The notes beneath the pieces were generated by a model, which ran no database searches, was not told the origin of the DNA, and saw only the letters and a list, made by a program, of their open reading frames with translations. A stretch of DNA of 64,000 nucleotides from Candidatus Hermodarchaeum yapensis (GTDB taxonomy: Archaea > Asgardarchaeota > Hermodarchaeia > Hermodarchaeales > Hermodarchaeaceae): the NCBI GenBank assembly GCA_016840405.1, contig JAEOSK010000013.1, positions 1 to 64,000 on the forward strand, in the 5' to 3' direction. This document shows positions 20,174 to 30,017 of the stretch, piece by piece; the first letter of the stretch is position 1, and every line of letters starts with the position of its first letter. The translations under genes and the position numbers were made by a program.

Positions 20174-20668
20174 TTGAGGTTGATACTAATAATATTCCCA
20201 TTTGGCTTCATCATCATTATCCTAGCAATTTGTATAATCTACGCTGCATCACGAGATTCTTTTGATGCCCCGCCTCGAAGGTATAACCGAGAGAGCCACC
20301 GTGATCCCTGGGTGCCAGTTGCTCAAGCTCAACCAAAAGAGCTTGTTTGGGAACCATCGCACCATCTGGTGGATGTTCTCGTTTGCACGTGTGGGAAATG
20401 GAATTCACCGGAACAAACTGCGTGTTGGAATTGTAATAACCATTTGTCTGCGGTTTCTCGAGAAACGTTTACCTTTGAAACCGTTGAAAAGTGTGCAGTG
20501 TGTGGATTCTGGGTTTATGAGGGGGAAGAATTACTTTTGTGTCCGTCTTGTCATGCCCAAGGACACCGGGCGCATTTGTTAGAGTTTCTGAAAGCAAAAG
20601 GTGTTTGCCCGGTTTGTAATCAGAAGTTGTATGCCCATCAGTTACTCAAGACGATTCCTAAGGTGTGA
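20174..20668 (+). CDS. Membrane-anchored zinc-ribbon plus RING-like zinc-finger protein
   Basis: N-terminal TM; CTCGKWNSPEQTACWNC; then CAVC-x12-CPSCHAQGHRAHLLEFLKAKGVCPVC; AGGAGGT upstream. Confidence 0.75.
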   Translation: MRLILIIFPFGFIIIILAICIIYAASRDSFDAPPRRYNRESHRDPWVPVAQAQPKELVWEPSHHLVDVLVCTCGKWNSPEQTACWNCNNHLSAVSRETFTFETVEKCAVCGFWVYEGEELLLCPSCHAQGHRAHLLEFLKAKGVCPVCNQKLYAHQLLKTIPKV

Positions 20669-20721
20669 AACACTTCAGACGGGTAATGGTTGGCAGTAAC
20701 TGCTGAGCTCAGTCCAGGAAT

Positions 20722-21915
20722 TTAGAGGAAAATCGTTCGAGGTAGTTTAGTGATGGTCTTGGCGCCCTTCGATGTGACCAGAAAATCTTCTTCGAGACGG
20801 ACTCCACCGATTTTTTGATAATAGAGTGCAGGTTCAATGGCAATGACTGCACCAGGAAGGAGTGGAGTGGGTTGAAGTGAGAGACCAGGATATTCGTGTA
20901 CATCGAGTCCGATACCATGACCTAGAGAGTGAAGCATTCCTTCTTTGATGCCAGGAGTTCTGTTTGCGGATTGGTGACCATTGCGTTCAAAGGAGTCAGT
21001 CATGGCATTCGTGAGGTCTTCAGCTGTTCCTCCTGCTTGGAGAGCATCGATGACTGCGTCGAAGGCTGCTTCTACGGATTCGAACAGGTTGTTTAGCTTC
21101 GTGGATACATCACCGCGGATAAAAGTGCGTGTAATATCGGCATGGTAGCGTTCTTCTAATCGTCGTGGAAAGATGTCAATTATAATCGGTTCGTGGGCAT
21201 GAAGGACGTCATCTCGAAGTCCTAAGTAGTGATAATCCGCACCCTTTGAACCGGCGGCTACTATTGATTCTTCACTATTTTCAGAGTCATTGTCTACAAG
21301 TGAATGTTCGATCATTCGTTTCACTCGACCCACCGTCAAGGGTTTCTTCTCATAGAAGAGAACGTGTTTGGCACCAATCTCTGTGTTCTGGAAAACATCG
21401 ATGAGGTGTTGAAATGTGGCTTCAGTTGCTTGACTGGCCTTTTTGATGGCTTCGATTTCTGAGTTGTCTTTGGTTTCCCGGGCTTTGAAAAAAAGACCTT
21501 GAACGGGTTTTGTCTTAATGCCCAGTTGTTGGAGGTTGTGCACGTGTTGCGCATCAGTAGTTCGGGGAATCCCAATTACTCCCTTCTCTGGGAATAGATT
21601 TTTGGCAATATCCGCAATGATGCGTTTTTCTAATTCGTCACGACGCACTCTTTCACTAACGGCGTGATGAATCGTGGGACTCACACTGTGGAACTTGCGA
21701 ATATGTGAGTATTTTTTGGCACGTTCACAGACCATATCGATGGCTGCAAGAACGCCTGGTTGATCACGCTGTTTTAGATAATAGGCTGGGTCGACCGCGA
21801 GAAACCGAGTCATGTAGTAAAGGTCGGTGTTAAGGAGGCTTTTCCCTTCGAGAAATAGTGCATCGACCTCATATTGTGCCATTAATCCATCAATATCATC
21901 CAGCAAGGAAACCAC
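20722..21915 (-). CDS. M24 family Xaa-Pro aminopeptidase/dipeptidase
   Basis: Metal-ligand motifs IIDIFPRR, HADITRTF, LGHGIGLDVHE, AIEPALYY and RLEEDFLVT. Confidence 0.9.
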   Translation of the reverse strand: MVSLLDDIDGLMAQYEVDALFLEGKSLLNTDLYYMTRFLAVDPAYYLKQRDQPGVLAAIDMVCERAKKYSHIRKFHSVSPTIHHAVSERVRRDELEKRIIADIAKNLFPEKGVIGIPRTTDAQHVHNLQQLGIKTKPVQGLFFKARETKDNSEIEAIKKASQATEATFQHLIDVFQNTEIGAKHVLFYEKKPLTVGRVKRMIEHSLVDNDSENSEESIVAAGSKGADYHYLGLRDDVLHAHEPIIIDIFPRRLEERYHADITRTFIRGDVSTKLNNLFESVEAAFDAVIDALQAGGTAEDLTNAMTDSFERNGHQSANRTPGIKEGMLHSLGHGIGLDVHEYPGLSLQPTPLLPGAVIAIEPALYYQKIGGVRLEEDFLVTSKGAKTITKLPRTIFL

Positions 21916-22079
21916 TTTCTTGAATAACAGTTAGCTCCGTCGAGCGAAGGAGAACAACCATTATAGTTTCTCACCTAAAGTCTTCTGATTGTTTCACGTG
22001 GAGCATAATAAGCTGAATTTTGAAGTTACTAACGCTGTTGGACTAGCACAATACCTAAGTACCCTCAAGTATGCGTCAG

Positions 22080-22099
22080 GTGACCAGAATTCTGGTCAC
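22080..22099. promoter_or_regulatory. Perfect 20-bp palindrome, operator candidate upstream of an MFS gene
   Basis: GTGACCAGAATTCTGGTCAC; extra half-site TGACCAGA at 22125-22132. Confidence 0.6.
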
Positions 22100-22155
22100 A
22101 AAGTTACAGATTGCATAAGTCTTCTGACCAGACCAAAGCATCATAGTGATAGAAT

Positions 22156-23616
22156 ATGCCAGATGATACTGTCGAAGAAAAAACTGAAACTCAAGATATA
22201 CAAATGACATCAGATCCGATTATACCTCCTCTAGAACCAGCCCCAGAGACACCTCCACCAGAAGAGGGGCCCAAGACTGAGAAAGGGTTTTGGGCATCAG
22301 TTAAAACGGTCTTAGCGTATCGGAGCTATTCTGTTTACCTGGTGACATCTTGGATTCTTGGTATCTTTGGTATCATTATGGAAAGCTATCTGATGCTCTT
22401 TCTCCGGGACTTTATGCTTCTCTATATTCCTGATCCAAACTTTGTCTACATCGCCATTGGATTATTCATTGTTCTTTTCATGACAATTGAATTAGTTGCC
22501 CGGTTCTTTGGTGGCTATGTTGGAGATAATTACAACCGCAAATGGTTGTCTGTCCTGACGATGGCGATTTCCGGTGTTGGAATGCTCATTCTAGGCTTAA
22601 GCACGAATATTCCTTTCCTCTTAACCGGTGGGCTAATTATGGCTGGATCAGCCCTAGTTGCCAGTGGGTCTACTGCGTATATTTATGAACAAATGCCCCA
22701 TGAACACAGTGGCCTAGCCATGGGAATATTCCAGACTAGCAGCGGATTTGGCCTAATTGGATTGGGTTTGGTTACCTATTTCCTGGCGATTGGAATCTCC
22801 TTTGTTGCCACAATTCAACTCGTTTTCTTGATAGGATCAATCTGTTACTTCATTGCAGCTGCTATTCGTGCTGTATTCCTTGCACCTGCAATCCCGATTA
22901 AACGCGAAAACCAAGCAAAAAATCGTGCACGCGAATTTCTTAGACAAAATGCAAACGCCCTCAAGCTCCTCTATATCATTCTTCCAACATTTATGGCGGT
23001 ACTCATATTAGACGCGCTCAGTGATGGCTTCTACCGTTTTGTCAGCATCCTCTATCTCAATGAAGCCTTAGCCTTCACTTATGGGGAAATTAGTTTAATG
23101 TTGATTATCGTCCTTGCGTTTTCTATTCCTTTGTCAATTACGGTTGGAGGCTTCTTCGACAAACGCGGAAGTCGTCGAGCCATTCTAATAGTCTACAGTG
23201 TTATGCCAATCACCTTATTGCTCCTCATCTTAGCACCAATGTTTCCATACTGGCTCCCCTCCAATCTGGTTATTCCAGTAGTAACCGCTTTTCCGATTCT
23301 TGAGCCTCTGTTGAGTACAGCATTTATCGCTATTGCAATGAAACGAATTAATGATATTCTGTGGATGACTTTAATCTTGACTTATCTTCGGAAGGCGATG
23401 CCGCGATCAGAAACCGCAAAGATGCTAAGCATCTTTATGATTGTGATTATGATTGCCTTTATTATTACACCAGTGCCATCCGCATTCCTCTACACCTACC
23501 TAGGAGCAATCCCTGTGCTGACAATTGCACTAACCCTTAACCTGTTAATTATTGGAGTCCTCATTTTCACGAATATCGAACCGAAACCAATTCCGGAGGA
23601 ATACAAGAACCTCTGA
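22156..23616 (+). CDS. Major facilitator superfamily transporter
   Basis: 12-TM-like hydrophobicity; RFFGGYVGDNYNRKW and GGFFDKRGSRR loop motifs. Confidence 0.87.
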   Translation: MPDDTVEEKTETQDIQMTSDPIIPPLEPAPETPPPEEGPKTEKGFWASVKTVLAYRSYSVYLVTSWILGIFGIIMESYLMLFLRDFMLLYIPDPNFVYIAIGLFIVLFMTIELVARFFGGYVGDNYNRKWLSVLTMAISGVGMLILGLSTNIPFLLTGGLIMAGSALVASGSTAYIYEQMPHEHSGLAMGIFQTSSGFGLIGLGLVTYFLAIGISFVATIQLVFLIGSICYFIAAAIRAVFLAPAIPIKRENQAKNRAREFLRQNANALKLLYIILPTFMAVLILDALSDGFYRFVSILYLNEALAFTYGEISLMLIIVLAFSIPLSITVGGFFDKRGSRRAILIVYSVMPITLLLLILAPMFPYWLPSNLVIPVVTAFPILEPLLSTAFIAIAMKRINDILWMTLILTYLRKAMPRSETAKMLSIFMIVIMIAFIITPVPSAFLYTYLGAIPVLTIALTLNLLIIGVLIFTNIEPKPIPEEYKNL

Positions 23617-23643
23617 GGGTAGATAAGTTTCAGGAAATCGTGA

Positions 23644-24894
23644 TTAGTCAGAGGTTTTGGGTTCATGGATGAATGGTAACAAGATTGCTGCGATGACAGT
23701 TAGGAATAGGGCTAATCCAAAGGTGTAACTTGGTCCAAGGAAGACCCATAGGAATCCTGCAATGACACTAGCAGGTAGCAATGCGAATCCGATAAGCATC
23801 TGATAGAATCCAAGAACGCTCGACCGAATCTTCAGTGGCGAGAGTTCGGAGATGAGCGCGCTTTGCATTGGAACTGTTGCACCGATGCTGATTCCGTAGA
23901 AAATGAGGGCAAAGAGGACTGTCCAAAAGTTGGGGGTGAATAAGAAGATGGCACACATGCCCCCAAAGAAAAGGAATCCGATGAGAATGGTGCGTCGTCG
24001 CCCAATGCGGTCACCTAATCTTCCAAGTGGAGCAGAGGTCAGAGCCGCTGCTAGAGTGAATACCAGATAGGCCACAGGTACTCCAAGAATTGGATTAATT
24101 GCAGGCGGGATAATAAAAATTCCAGCGTAGAGTGTGACTAGGGACCAACTAAACGAGGCAAGGGCAAAGATGACACTTAACGTAATAAAAATTGCTAGAC
24201 TCCTGTTTATTCCGCTTATGTGGAAAACAGCTTTCCCAGGTTCTTTTCGATAATCGACGATTCTATAAATAATAACCAGTGCACCAATGAATGTGGGAAT
24301 AGCGGCAAGGAGGAAAAGGAGTCGAATGTTCATTAGCAGATCGAAACCATAGACAAGCGTAAGCCAGGGGAAGACGAAAGTTACAAATGCAATCGTGATG
24401 AGGATACCAGCTGTTGCCCCAGTGTGGTCAGCCGTTCGTAACAAACCAAAATTCTTACCACGGGTCTCATGTGTTGATACGTCTGCCACTATGGCGTCTC
24501 GTGGTGCACCCCGCACTTTACCTGCCCGATCTAATATTTTGGCAGGTATCAGCCATTGCCATGTAGGCGAGAAAGCATAGACAATACGGGATGTGGCACC
24601 CATCATATAACCAGACCAGATGAAGGGTTTTCGCTTCTGAATTCTGTCTGACCATATTCCTGAAATTCCTTTTAGTATGTTTACAACGAGGTCACCCGTA
24701 CCATCAATTATTCCAAGGATTAGCGGGGTTAAACCTGGTGGAGATAATAAACCGACGAAGATTGGCCAGATGGAGAAAACAATGTCACTGCCCATATCGT
24801 TGAGAAAGGAAGCCGCACCAAAAGTGCGAACGACAGTTTTCTCTGATGGAGCGTCACTCAGGAGTGCTTTATCGGAAGAAGGCACTTCGTTCAA
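23644..24894 (-). CDS. Major facilitator superfamily transporter
   Basis: GIWSDRIQKRKPFI and GRLGDRIGRRRTILIGF loop motifs, multi-TM. Confidence 0.88.
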   Translation of the reverse strand: MNEVPSSDKALLSDAPSEKTVVRTFGAASFLNDMGSDIVFSIWPIFVGLLSPPGLTPLILGIIDGTGDLVVNILKGISGIWSDRIQKRKPFIWSGYMMGATSRIVYAFSPTWQWLIPAKILDRAGKVRGAPRDAIVADVSTHETRGKNFGLLRTADHTGATAGILITIAFVTFVFPWLTLVYGFDLLMNIRLLFLLAAIPTFIGALVIIYRIVDYRKEPGKAVFHISGINRSLAIFITLSVIFALASFSWSLVTLYAGIFIIPPAINPILGVPVAYLVFTLAAALTSAPLGRLGDRIGRRRTILIGFLFFGGMCAIFLFTPNFWTVLFALIFYGISIGATVPMQSALISELSPLKIRSSVLGFYQMLIGFALLPASVIAGFLWVFLGPSYTFGLALFLTVIAAILLPFIHEPKTSD

Positions 24895-24963
24895 GATGGT
24901 CTCCTCAAGAGAGGAGTCTATAAACGTAAGTGCCTTTTATTCCTTTAATTTCAGTCAGGTGAA

Positions 24964-25098
24964 CTACCCCGTCTTGAAGGGCGGAGTTTCCTGCTTCATT
25001 CCATCGACTAATGCCGACTGGTCCACAGGCTCTACTCGCCGTTCCGGCGATGTTGTCCGGTTATGATGCCGTGGTTCTTGGTCACCATAGCCGGAACC
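24964..25098 (-). mobile_element. IS200/IS605-family right-end remnant including the 3' coding tail of tnpB
   Basis: Minus frame ...GYGDQEPRHHNRTTSPERRVEPVDQSALVDGMKQETPPFKTG* resembles the C-terminal tail of archaeal TnpB proteins and overlaps a CTCCGCCC-TTCAA-GACGGGG end hairpin. Confidence 0.6.
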
Positions 25099-25176
25099 TC
25101 AACTAGAAATTAATAAGAGCATATAATAGCACCACGATTTATCTCCGCTTTGGAAGGACAAGAGTTTCTCGAAGCT

Positions 25177-27018
25177 TTAGATAAATAGTGAAGCAGCATA
25201 GGTTTTGGCGAAGTCAGAGTGGCGGGCTAAATCAACAAATTCTACTGATTTGGCGAGACGAGTCGCATGCTTGCGTTGGGTGGTGGAAAGGAGAGCCAGT
25301 TGAGCACCACTCAAAGCAGCGTTCCCAACGAAGGAGACTTTGTCTAAGGGAATGTTGGGAATAAGTCCTATTCGTTGAGCACTGGCAGGATTGAGATAAT
25401 TTCCAAACGCACCTGCGATGAAAACATGACTAAGTTTAGCTGGTTTGAGCTTTTGATGTTGGAGAAGTATGGTGTATCCGGTTTGAATGGCGGCTTTGGC
25501 AAGTAGGAGTTGTGAGATGTCGTGCTCTGATAGAAGTAGGGGAGAGTGGCCCGTTCCTGTTGGGTGAGTATAGATGACTATTGATCGTGTTTTTCCTTCA
25601 GAGATTAGATAGTGATTCGCCTGTTCTGTGAATCGTCCCTTGGATGAGAGAAGATTGGCTTCGGCGAGTTGAGCGATGGCATCGACGACGCCAGAACCAC
25701 AGATTCCGATGGGAACGGCATCATCGATTGTTGTAATTTCAAATTCCATTGAGGTTTTGTCCAGTGTTAGTCGTTCGATGGCTCCACTGACGGCTTTCAT
25801 TCCATGTTCAATTTGGGCACCTTCAAAGGCAGGACCTGCTGCACAGGAAGTAGCTGATATGCGATCTCGATTTCCAAGGATGACTTCGCTGTTTGTTCCG
25901 ATATCGATGAGTAGACATGGTTTTCGTTGTTGGTGCAGGCTAGTGGCGAGGATATCAGCAATGGCGTCTGCTCCGACATAGCCTGCAATATTGGGTAGAA
26001 CATATACAGCAGTTTGTGAGGAAAGTTGGAGACGTAACTGATTAGCTTGGGTCTCAATTGGTCCACGGAAGGGGGGAGTAAAAGGTCCATAGGCGAGATG
26101 GGTGGTATCTAGTCCAAGGAAAAGACTTGTCATGACAGTATTGCCAACAACCACAAGCTCATAGATACGTTCGGATTGAACACCTTTCGAAGTGAGAGAG
26201 TCCAAGATGGTGTTTATCCCTTCGATTGCAGCAGCTTGGAGTTCAATTAGATTATTGGGGCTAACAGCTGCGTAACTGAGGCGAGTCATGATATCTTCGC
26301 CGAAACGTAGTTGGGGATTTTCTACCCCAGCTGAAGCGATGTGCTCTCCGGTGGCTAGTGAGAATAAACTTCCTCCGAGTTTGGATGTTCCAATATCTAA
26401 TGCAACACCATACATGATGTCTCGAGCATCACCAGCATGAATATCCAAGAGTTGGGTGTTATTTCGGATTACCAGAGTCACCTGACCACTAGCCGTTCTC
26501 ACAGCGCTAGATGTTTTAGCGATAACGGGTACAGGATACTCCCAACGTGTTTTCCTTTTTTGTCCAAAGAGATTTGATAATCCCATTAGGACTCGTTCTG
26601 TGTCGGGAACTGAAAAATCTGGATCAACTGGGGGAACATTGACTAGGATTGTTTTTAGTGCCGGATTTAATTTCATAGCCTTCATTTTACCAGCAATCTG
26701 AATACGTCTGCGTAATGTTCGCGTCGCAGCTGGTATCATGACAACGATGTCTTGTTTTCCAATCAGCCTAGTCTGACAGGCTAGCCGAAATCCAGCTTTT
26801 CGATTTTTTGTAGTTAAAAGCGAACACTCAGCAGTTGTGGGTTTATTCACCGCCTCTAACGGTTTGACATGAACACGGCATTTACCACAGGTGCCTTTTC
26901 CCCCACAGTCAGAACGTAATTGCAGTCCACCTCGATCTGCAATCTCAAAAAGAGTTTCACCTGATTTCGCGGAGATTTGTCGACCTTCTGGTTCAAAGGT
27001 TACTTTCCTATCCGACAA
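25177..27018 (-). CDS. 2Fe-2S ferredoxin/ASKHA protein (RamA-like corrinoid activation protein, DUF4445 type)
   Basis: N-terminal 2Fe-2S motif CGGKGTCGKCRVHV...C; DIGTSKLGGSLF, LLIDIGTNSEVILG and HVFIAGAFGNYLNP ASKHA motifs. Confidence 0.88.
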   Translation of the reverse strand: MSDRKVTFEPEGRQISAKSGETLFEIADRGGLQLRSDCGGKGTCGKCRVHVKPLEAVNKPTTAECSLLTTKNRKAGFRLACQTRLIGKQDIVVMIPAATRTLRRRIQIAGKMKAMKLNPALKTILVNVPPVDPDFSVPDTERVLMGLSNLFGQKRKTRWEYPVPVIAKTSSAVRTASGQVTLVIRNNTQLLDIHAGDARDIMYGVALDIGTSKLGGSLFSLATGEHIASAGVENPQLRFGEDIMTRLSYAAVSPNNLIELQAAAIEGINTILDSLTSKGVQSERIYELVVVGNTVMTSLFLGLDTTHLAYGPFTPPFRGPIETQANQLRLQLSSQTAVYVLPNIAGYVGADAIADILATSLHQQRKPCLLIDIGTNSEVILGNRDRISATSCAAGPAFEGAQIEHGMKAVSGAIERLTLDKTSMEFEITTIDDAVPIGICGSGVVDAIAQLAEANLLSSKGRFTEQANHYLISEGKTRSIVIYTHPTGTGHSPLLLSEHDISQLLLAKAAIQTGYTILLQHQKLKPAKLSHVFIAGAFGNYLNPASAQRIGLIPNIPLDKVSFVGNAALSGAQLALLSTTQRKHATRLAKSVEFVDLARHSDFAKTYAASLFI

Positions 27019-27175
27019 CGCAATTGGACTCCATTCAGAATGACTCGAGATAGTATCGTTTTTCTACAATAATTGGACCGCTGTAATTTTAAACCGTCGG
27101 ACCTATGGTTACTGGAAGATTATAAGGGAAAAGGACGTACACTAGATTGTCTTTGCCCCTTGAGGTGACAGGAAC

Positions 27176-27457
27176 TTGGCAGAAAATCCCCCTCCATCAA
27201 CTCCACCAGAAGCTCCTCCTCCGGGAACTCCTCCATCGGCTCCTCCTCCAGCAACCCCACCTGTTCAACCACCCGCTGAGCCAAAACCCGTAGAAAAGCC
27301 CCTTGCACCAGATCAATGTCCTCGTTGTCGGAGCGATGTAACCACAATTTTACGAAAAGTGCCCATTGCTTATGGACATGATGTCACACGGAAATGTGAT
27401 AAATGTGGAAACATCTGGACTTACAAATCAAAATTTGGTGCAGGCGCCTGGCCTTAG
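27176..27457 (+). CDS. Pro-rich N-terminus plus C-terminal TFIIS-like zinc ribbon
   Basis: CPRCRSDVTTI...KCDKCGNIWTYKSKFGAG. Confidence 0.75.
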   Translation: MAENPPPSTPPEAPPPGTPPSAPPPATPPVQPPAEPKPVEKPLAPDQCPRCRSDVTTILRKVPIAYGHDVTRKCDKCGNIWTYKSKFGAGAWP

Positions 27458-27524
27458 GAATCCCGAAAAGACTAGGGCTCCATCTACGGTATGACAGAGG
27501 GTGCTATTCTACCAGTACGAGGAA

Positions 27525-27713
27525 TTATGCTTTTTCAAACCCATAACAAGCAGATTTATCAGGTAACAATAGGTAATGCCTATCGCCTTTTTTCGCAAAA
27601 GGATTAGTCGCCCGACATTGTCCTTGTTTTTGATGATAGTGTATGCACTTAAGACAAATTGAGGTAATGGCCATCTCATTGGGCAAAATTCTCTGAGGAG
27701 CCATAGCAAACAC
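27525..27713 (-). CDS. Small Cys/His-rich protein (62 aa)
   Basis: ICLKCIHYHQKQGQC...SACYGF zinc-binding-like pattern; otherwise unassigned gap. Confidence 0.5.
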   Translation of the reverse strand: MFAMAPQRILPNEMAITSICLKCIHYHQKQGQCRATNPFAKKGDRHYLLLPDKSACYGFEKA

Positions 27714-27830
27714 GATCTCAATGGTTTATCATAATTCGGAACTTGTCAAAACGTGGGTTGCTTAGGGAATGGAGAAGCTAATATCTTTTGCATCATATAA
27801 TACCTGAGTTCCTCTCTGGAGAGTTTCATC

Positions 27831-28355
27831 ATGACAGGTAATCAAAAAGTTCAGAATGACTTGATTCAATCAATTCGAGACATCACTGAAACCATAGCTC
27901 AGATTTTGGTTCAACAAAACTCGACAATCATGGTAGCAGAGTCCGCAACAGGGGGTCTCATCCAACATTTTTTAACAGAGATACCTGGGAGCTCAGGCTT
28001 TTTTCTCGGAGGTATTGTTGCTTACTCTGATAATCTGAAACAGTGTCTATTACAGGTTCCTGAATCCGTGATTCAACGTCATGGTGCGGTTAGTGAGGAA
28101 ACTGTAGCTGCCATGGCAAATGGAATTCGATTGATACTTCGTACAGACTATGGCTTGGCGACTTCGGGAATTGCAGGTCCAACTGGAGCACGTCCAAAGA
28201 AACCCGTGGGATTGGTGCACATTGCGGTATCACATCGCGGATTTGAAACCATTGCCCGAAAACTCGTCTTCAAGGGAACACGTACCGAGAATAAATTACA
28301 CTTTTGCAAAGCTGCCCTTCAATTCTTGCTAGAAGCAATTTCCACAGAGAAGTAA
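27831..28355 (+). CDS. CinA C-terminal domain protein (nicotinamide-nucleotide amidase family)
   Basis: VAESATGGLI, GGIVAYSD, HGAVSEETVAAMA and TSGIAGPTGA motifs. Confidence 0.92.
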   Translation: MTGNQKVQNDLIQSIRDITETIAQILVQQNSTIMVAESATGGLIQHFLTEIPGSSGFFLGGIVAYSDNLKQCLLQVPESVIQRHGAVSEETVAAMANGIRLILRTDYGLATSGIAGPTGARPKKPVGLVHIAVSHRGFETIARKLVFKGTRTENKLHFCKAALQFLLEAISTEK

Positions 28356-28410
28356 CAAATATCCAATTAGCGATGGCGGAATCCTCTTAAAGAACGGGCT
28401 CTCACGCAAC

Positions 28411-29331
28411 ATGAGTTTCATGCCCCCATTTTCCTTCGGTTACCCAAATTACCTTGAACCACCTGTGTTTCGCCCTCCTAGTGAAGCTGGTAGCCTCATT
28501 CTTCAAGCAACTTTAGGGTGTTCCCATAACCGTTGTACATTTTGTGGGAGTTATCGAACCAAACAATTCAAAGTCAAACCCTTTCCTCAATTCCGTGAAG
28601 AAGTCGAGGAACTGGCACGAACTCAGCGGATTCGTCCGAAACGGATTTTCATCGCGGATGGTGATGCGTTCGTTCTTTCAGCATCCCAGTTACTTGAGAT
28701 TCTCACAGTACTTACCAAGGAGTTTCCTGATGTTGAAAGGATTAGCATCTATGCGAGTGGTACGAATGTCCTTCGGAAAACCGATGAGGAGCTCACACAA
28801 ATCCGAGAAGCTGGACTAGACATGGTGTACATCGGTTTGGAATCAGGAGATGACGAGGTCCTTCAACTTGTCAATAAGAGCATAAGCAATGAGGATCATA
28901 TTACAGCATGCCTCCGTCTCAAAAAAGCAGGATATACAGTTTCGCCTATTATCATCTTAGGAGTTGGTGGGAAAAGTCGGAGTCACCAACATGCAACCCA
29001 AACAGCAGCTACGATCCGAGCAATTGATCCTCCATATCTGGCAGCTCTGACGCTGATGTTAGTTCCAGGCACCGAACTTCATGCCCAAGCACAACGGGGT
29101 GAATTCCAACCACTTGATCCCCTCGAAACTCTCGAAGAACTTCGAACCATAATGGACGGACTAACCGATTTGACCCATTGTGTATTTCGAACAAACCATG
29201 CTTCTAATTATCTTCCCCTCCGAGGAATACTCTCGCAAGATCGACAACAACTCCTCGATGCAATAGACACTGTTCTCAATGATCCCCAAGCAGCTAACAA
29301 ATTACGCCCCGAATATATTCGAGGATTGTAA
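28411..29331 (+). CDS. Radical SAM protein
   Basis: LGCSHNRCTFC [4Fe-4S] motif, IFIADGDAF, MVYIGLESGDDEVL. Confidence 0.9.
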   Translation: MSFMPPFSFGYPNYLEPPVFRPPSEAGSLILQATLGCSHNRCTFCGSYRTKQFKVKPFPQFREEVEELARTQRIRPKRIFIADGDAFVLSASQLLEILTVLTKEFPDVERISIYASGTNVLRKTDEELTQIREAGLDMVYIGLESGDDEVLQLVNKSISNEDHITACLRLKKAGYTVSPIIILGVGGKSRSHQHATQTAATIRAIDPPYLAALTLMLVPGTELHAQAQRGEFQPLDPLETLEELRTIMDGLTDLTHCVFRTNHASNYLPLRGILSQDRQQLLDAIDTVLNDPQAANKLRPEYIRGL

Positions 29332-29457
29332 CATTCTGGAAAATTCTATTATGACACTTTTGAATCAGTGGACCCAACATATGCCAATCCATTCTTTCAG
29401 GATTCCTGTGTCAGGCATAACTAATGGATGAAAAAAATTAGATATTGAGGAATTAAT

Positions 29458-29961
29458 GTGAATGGTGAACCACGAAAAAAGAAACCAAGATTTTCACTTA
29501 CACACTACAGAAACGATGAGAGACTTGTAGAGCTCGTGAAAAAAACTGACCATAAAACATTGGCAGTCTGGGCAATTGATTGTGCTGAGCGTGTTTTACC
29601 ATATTTTGAAGAAAAATATCCAGAAGACCAGCGACCTCGGAGAGCCATTGAAACACTCAAGAATTGGATAAATACAGGGGTGTTTAAGATGGCTGTTATT
29701 CGCACGGCTTCACTTGATTCCCATGCCGCCGCTCGTGAAGTAGGGAGAGATAATGCAGCCCGCTCTGCTGCCCGTGCAGCAGGTCAAGCGGTGGCAACCG
29801 CACATGTTTCAACTCATTCTATTGGTTCTGCAATTTATGCCTTACAAGCTATCCATAGAGCCATAGACTCACCTGATACACACGCAGCCGTAGCTAAAGA
29901 ACGAGATTGGCAATACCAGCACTTACTCAGATTAAGAGAAGAATACGGACTGAAGTACTAA
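29458..29961 (+). CDS. Putative immunity protein, Imm-5-like
   Basis: LAVWAIDCAERVLPYFEEKYPEDQRPRRAIE...AAREVGRDNAARSAARAAGQAVATAHVSTHSIGSAIYALQA pattern. Confidence 0.6.
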   Translation: MNGEPRKKKPRFSLTHYRNDERLVELVKKTDHKTLAVWAIDCAERVLPYFEEKYPEDQRPRRAIETLKNWINTGVFKMAVIRTASLDSHAAAREVGRDNAARSAARAAGQAVATAHVSTHSIGSAIYALQAIHRAIDSPDTHAAVAKERDWQYQHLLRLREEYGLKY

Positions 29962-30017
29962 ACGAATACAGCACAGGATTAGTTCCTCTTTGAAGTTTGA
30001 AAAATGAGGAAGAGTGC

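Noticed and set aside
24901-24916. CTCCTCAAGAGAGGAG inverted repeat as a terminator
   Set aside because: Located just upstream of the minus-strand MFS start codon and lacks a T-tract; too short to assign.
24677-25066. 129-aa plus ORF spanning the MFS N-terminus and the IS605 remnant
   Set aside because: Antisense to the MFS gene and to the tnpB tail; no coherent protein signal.
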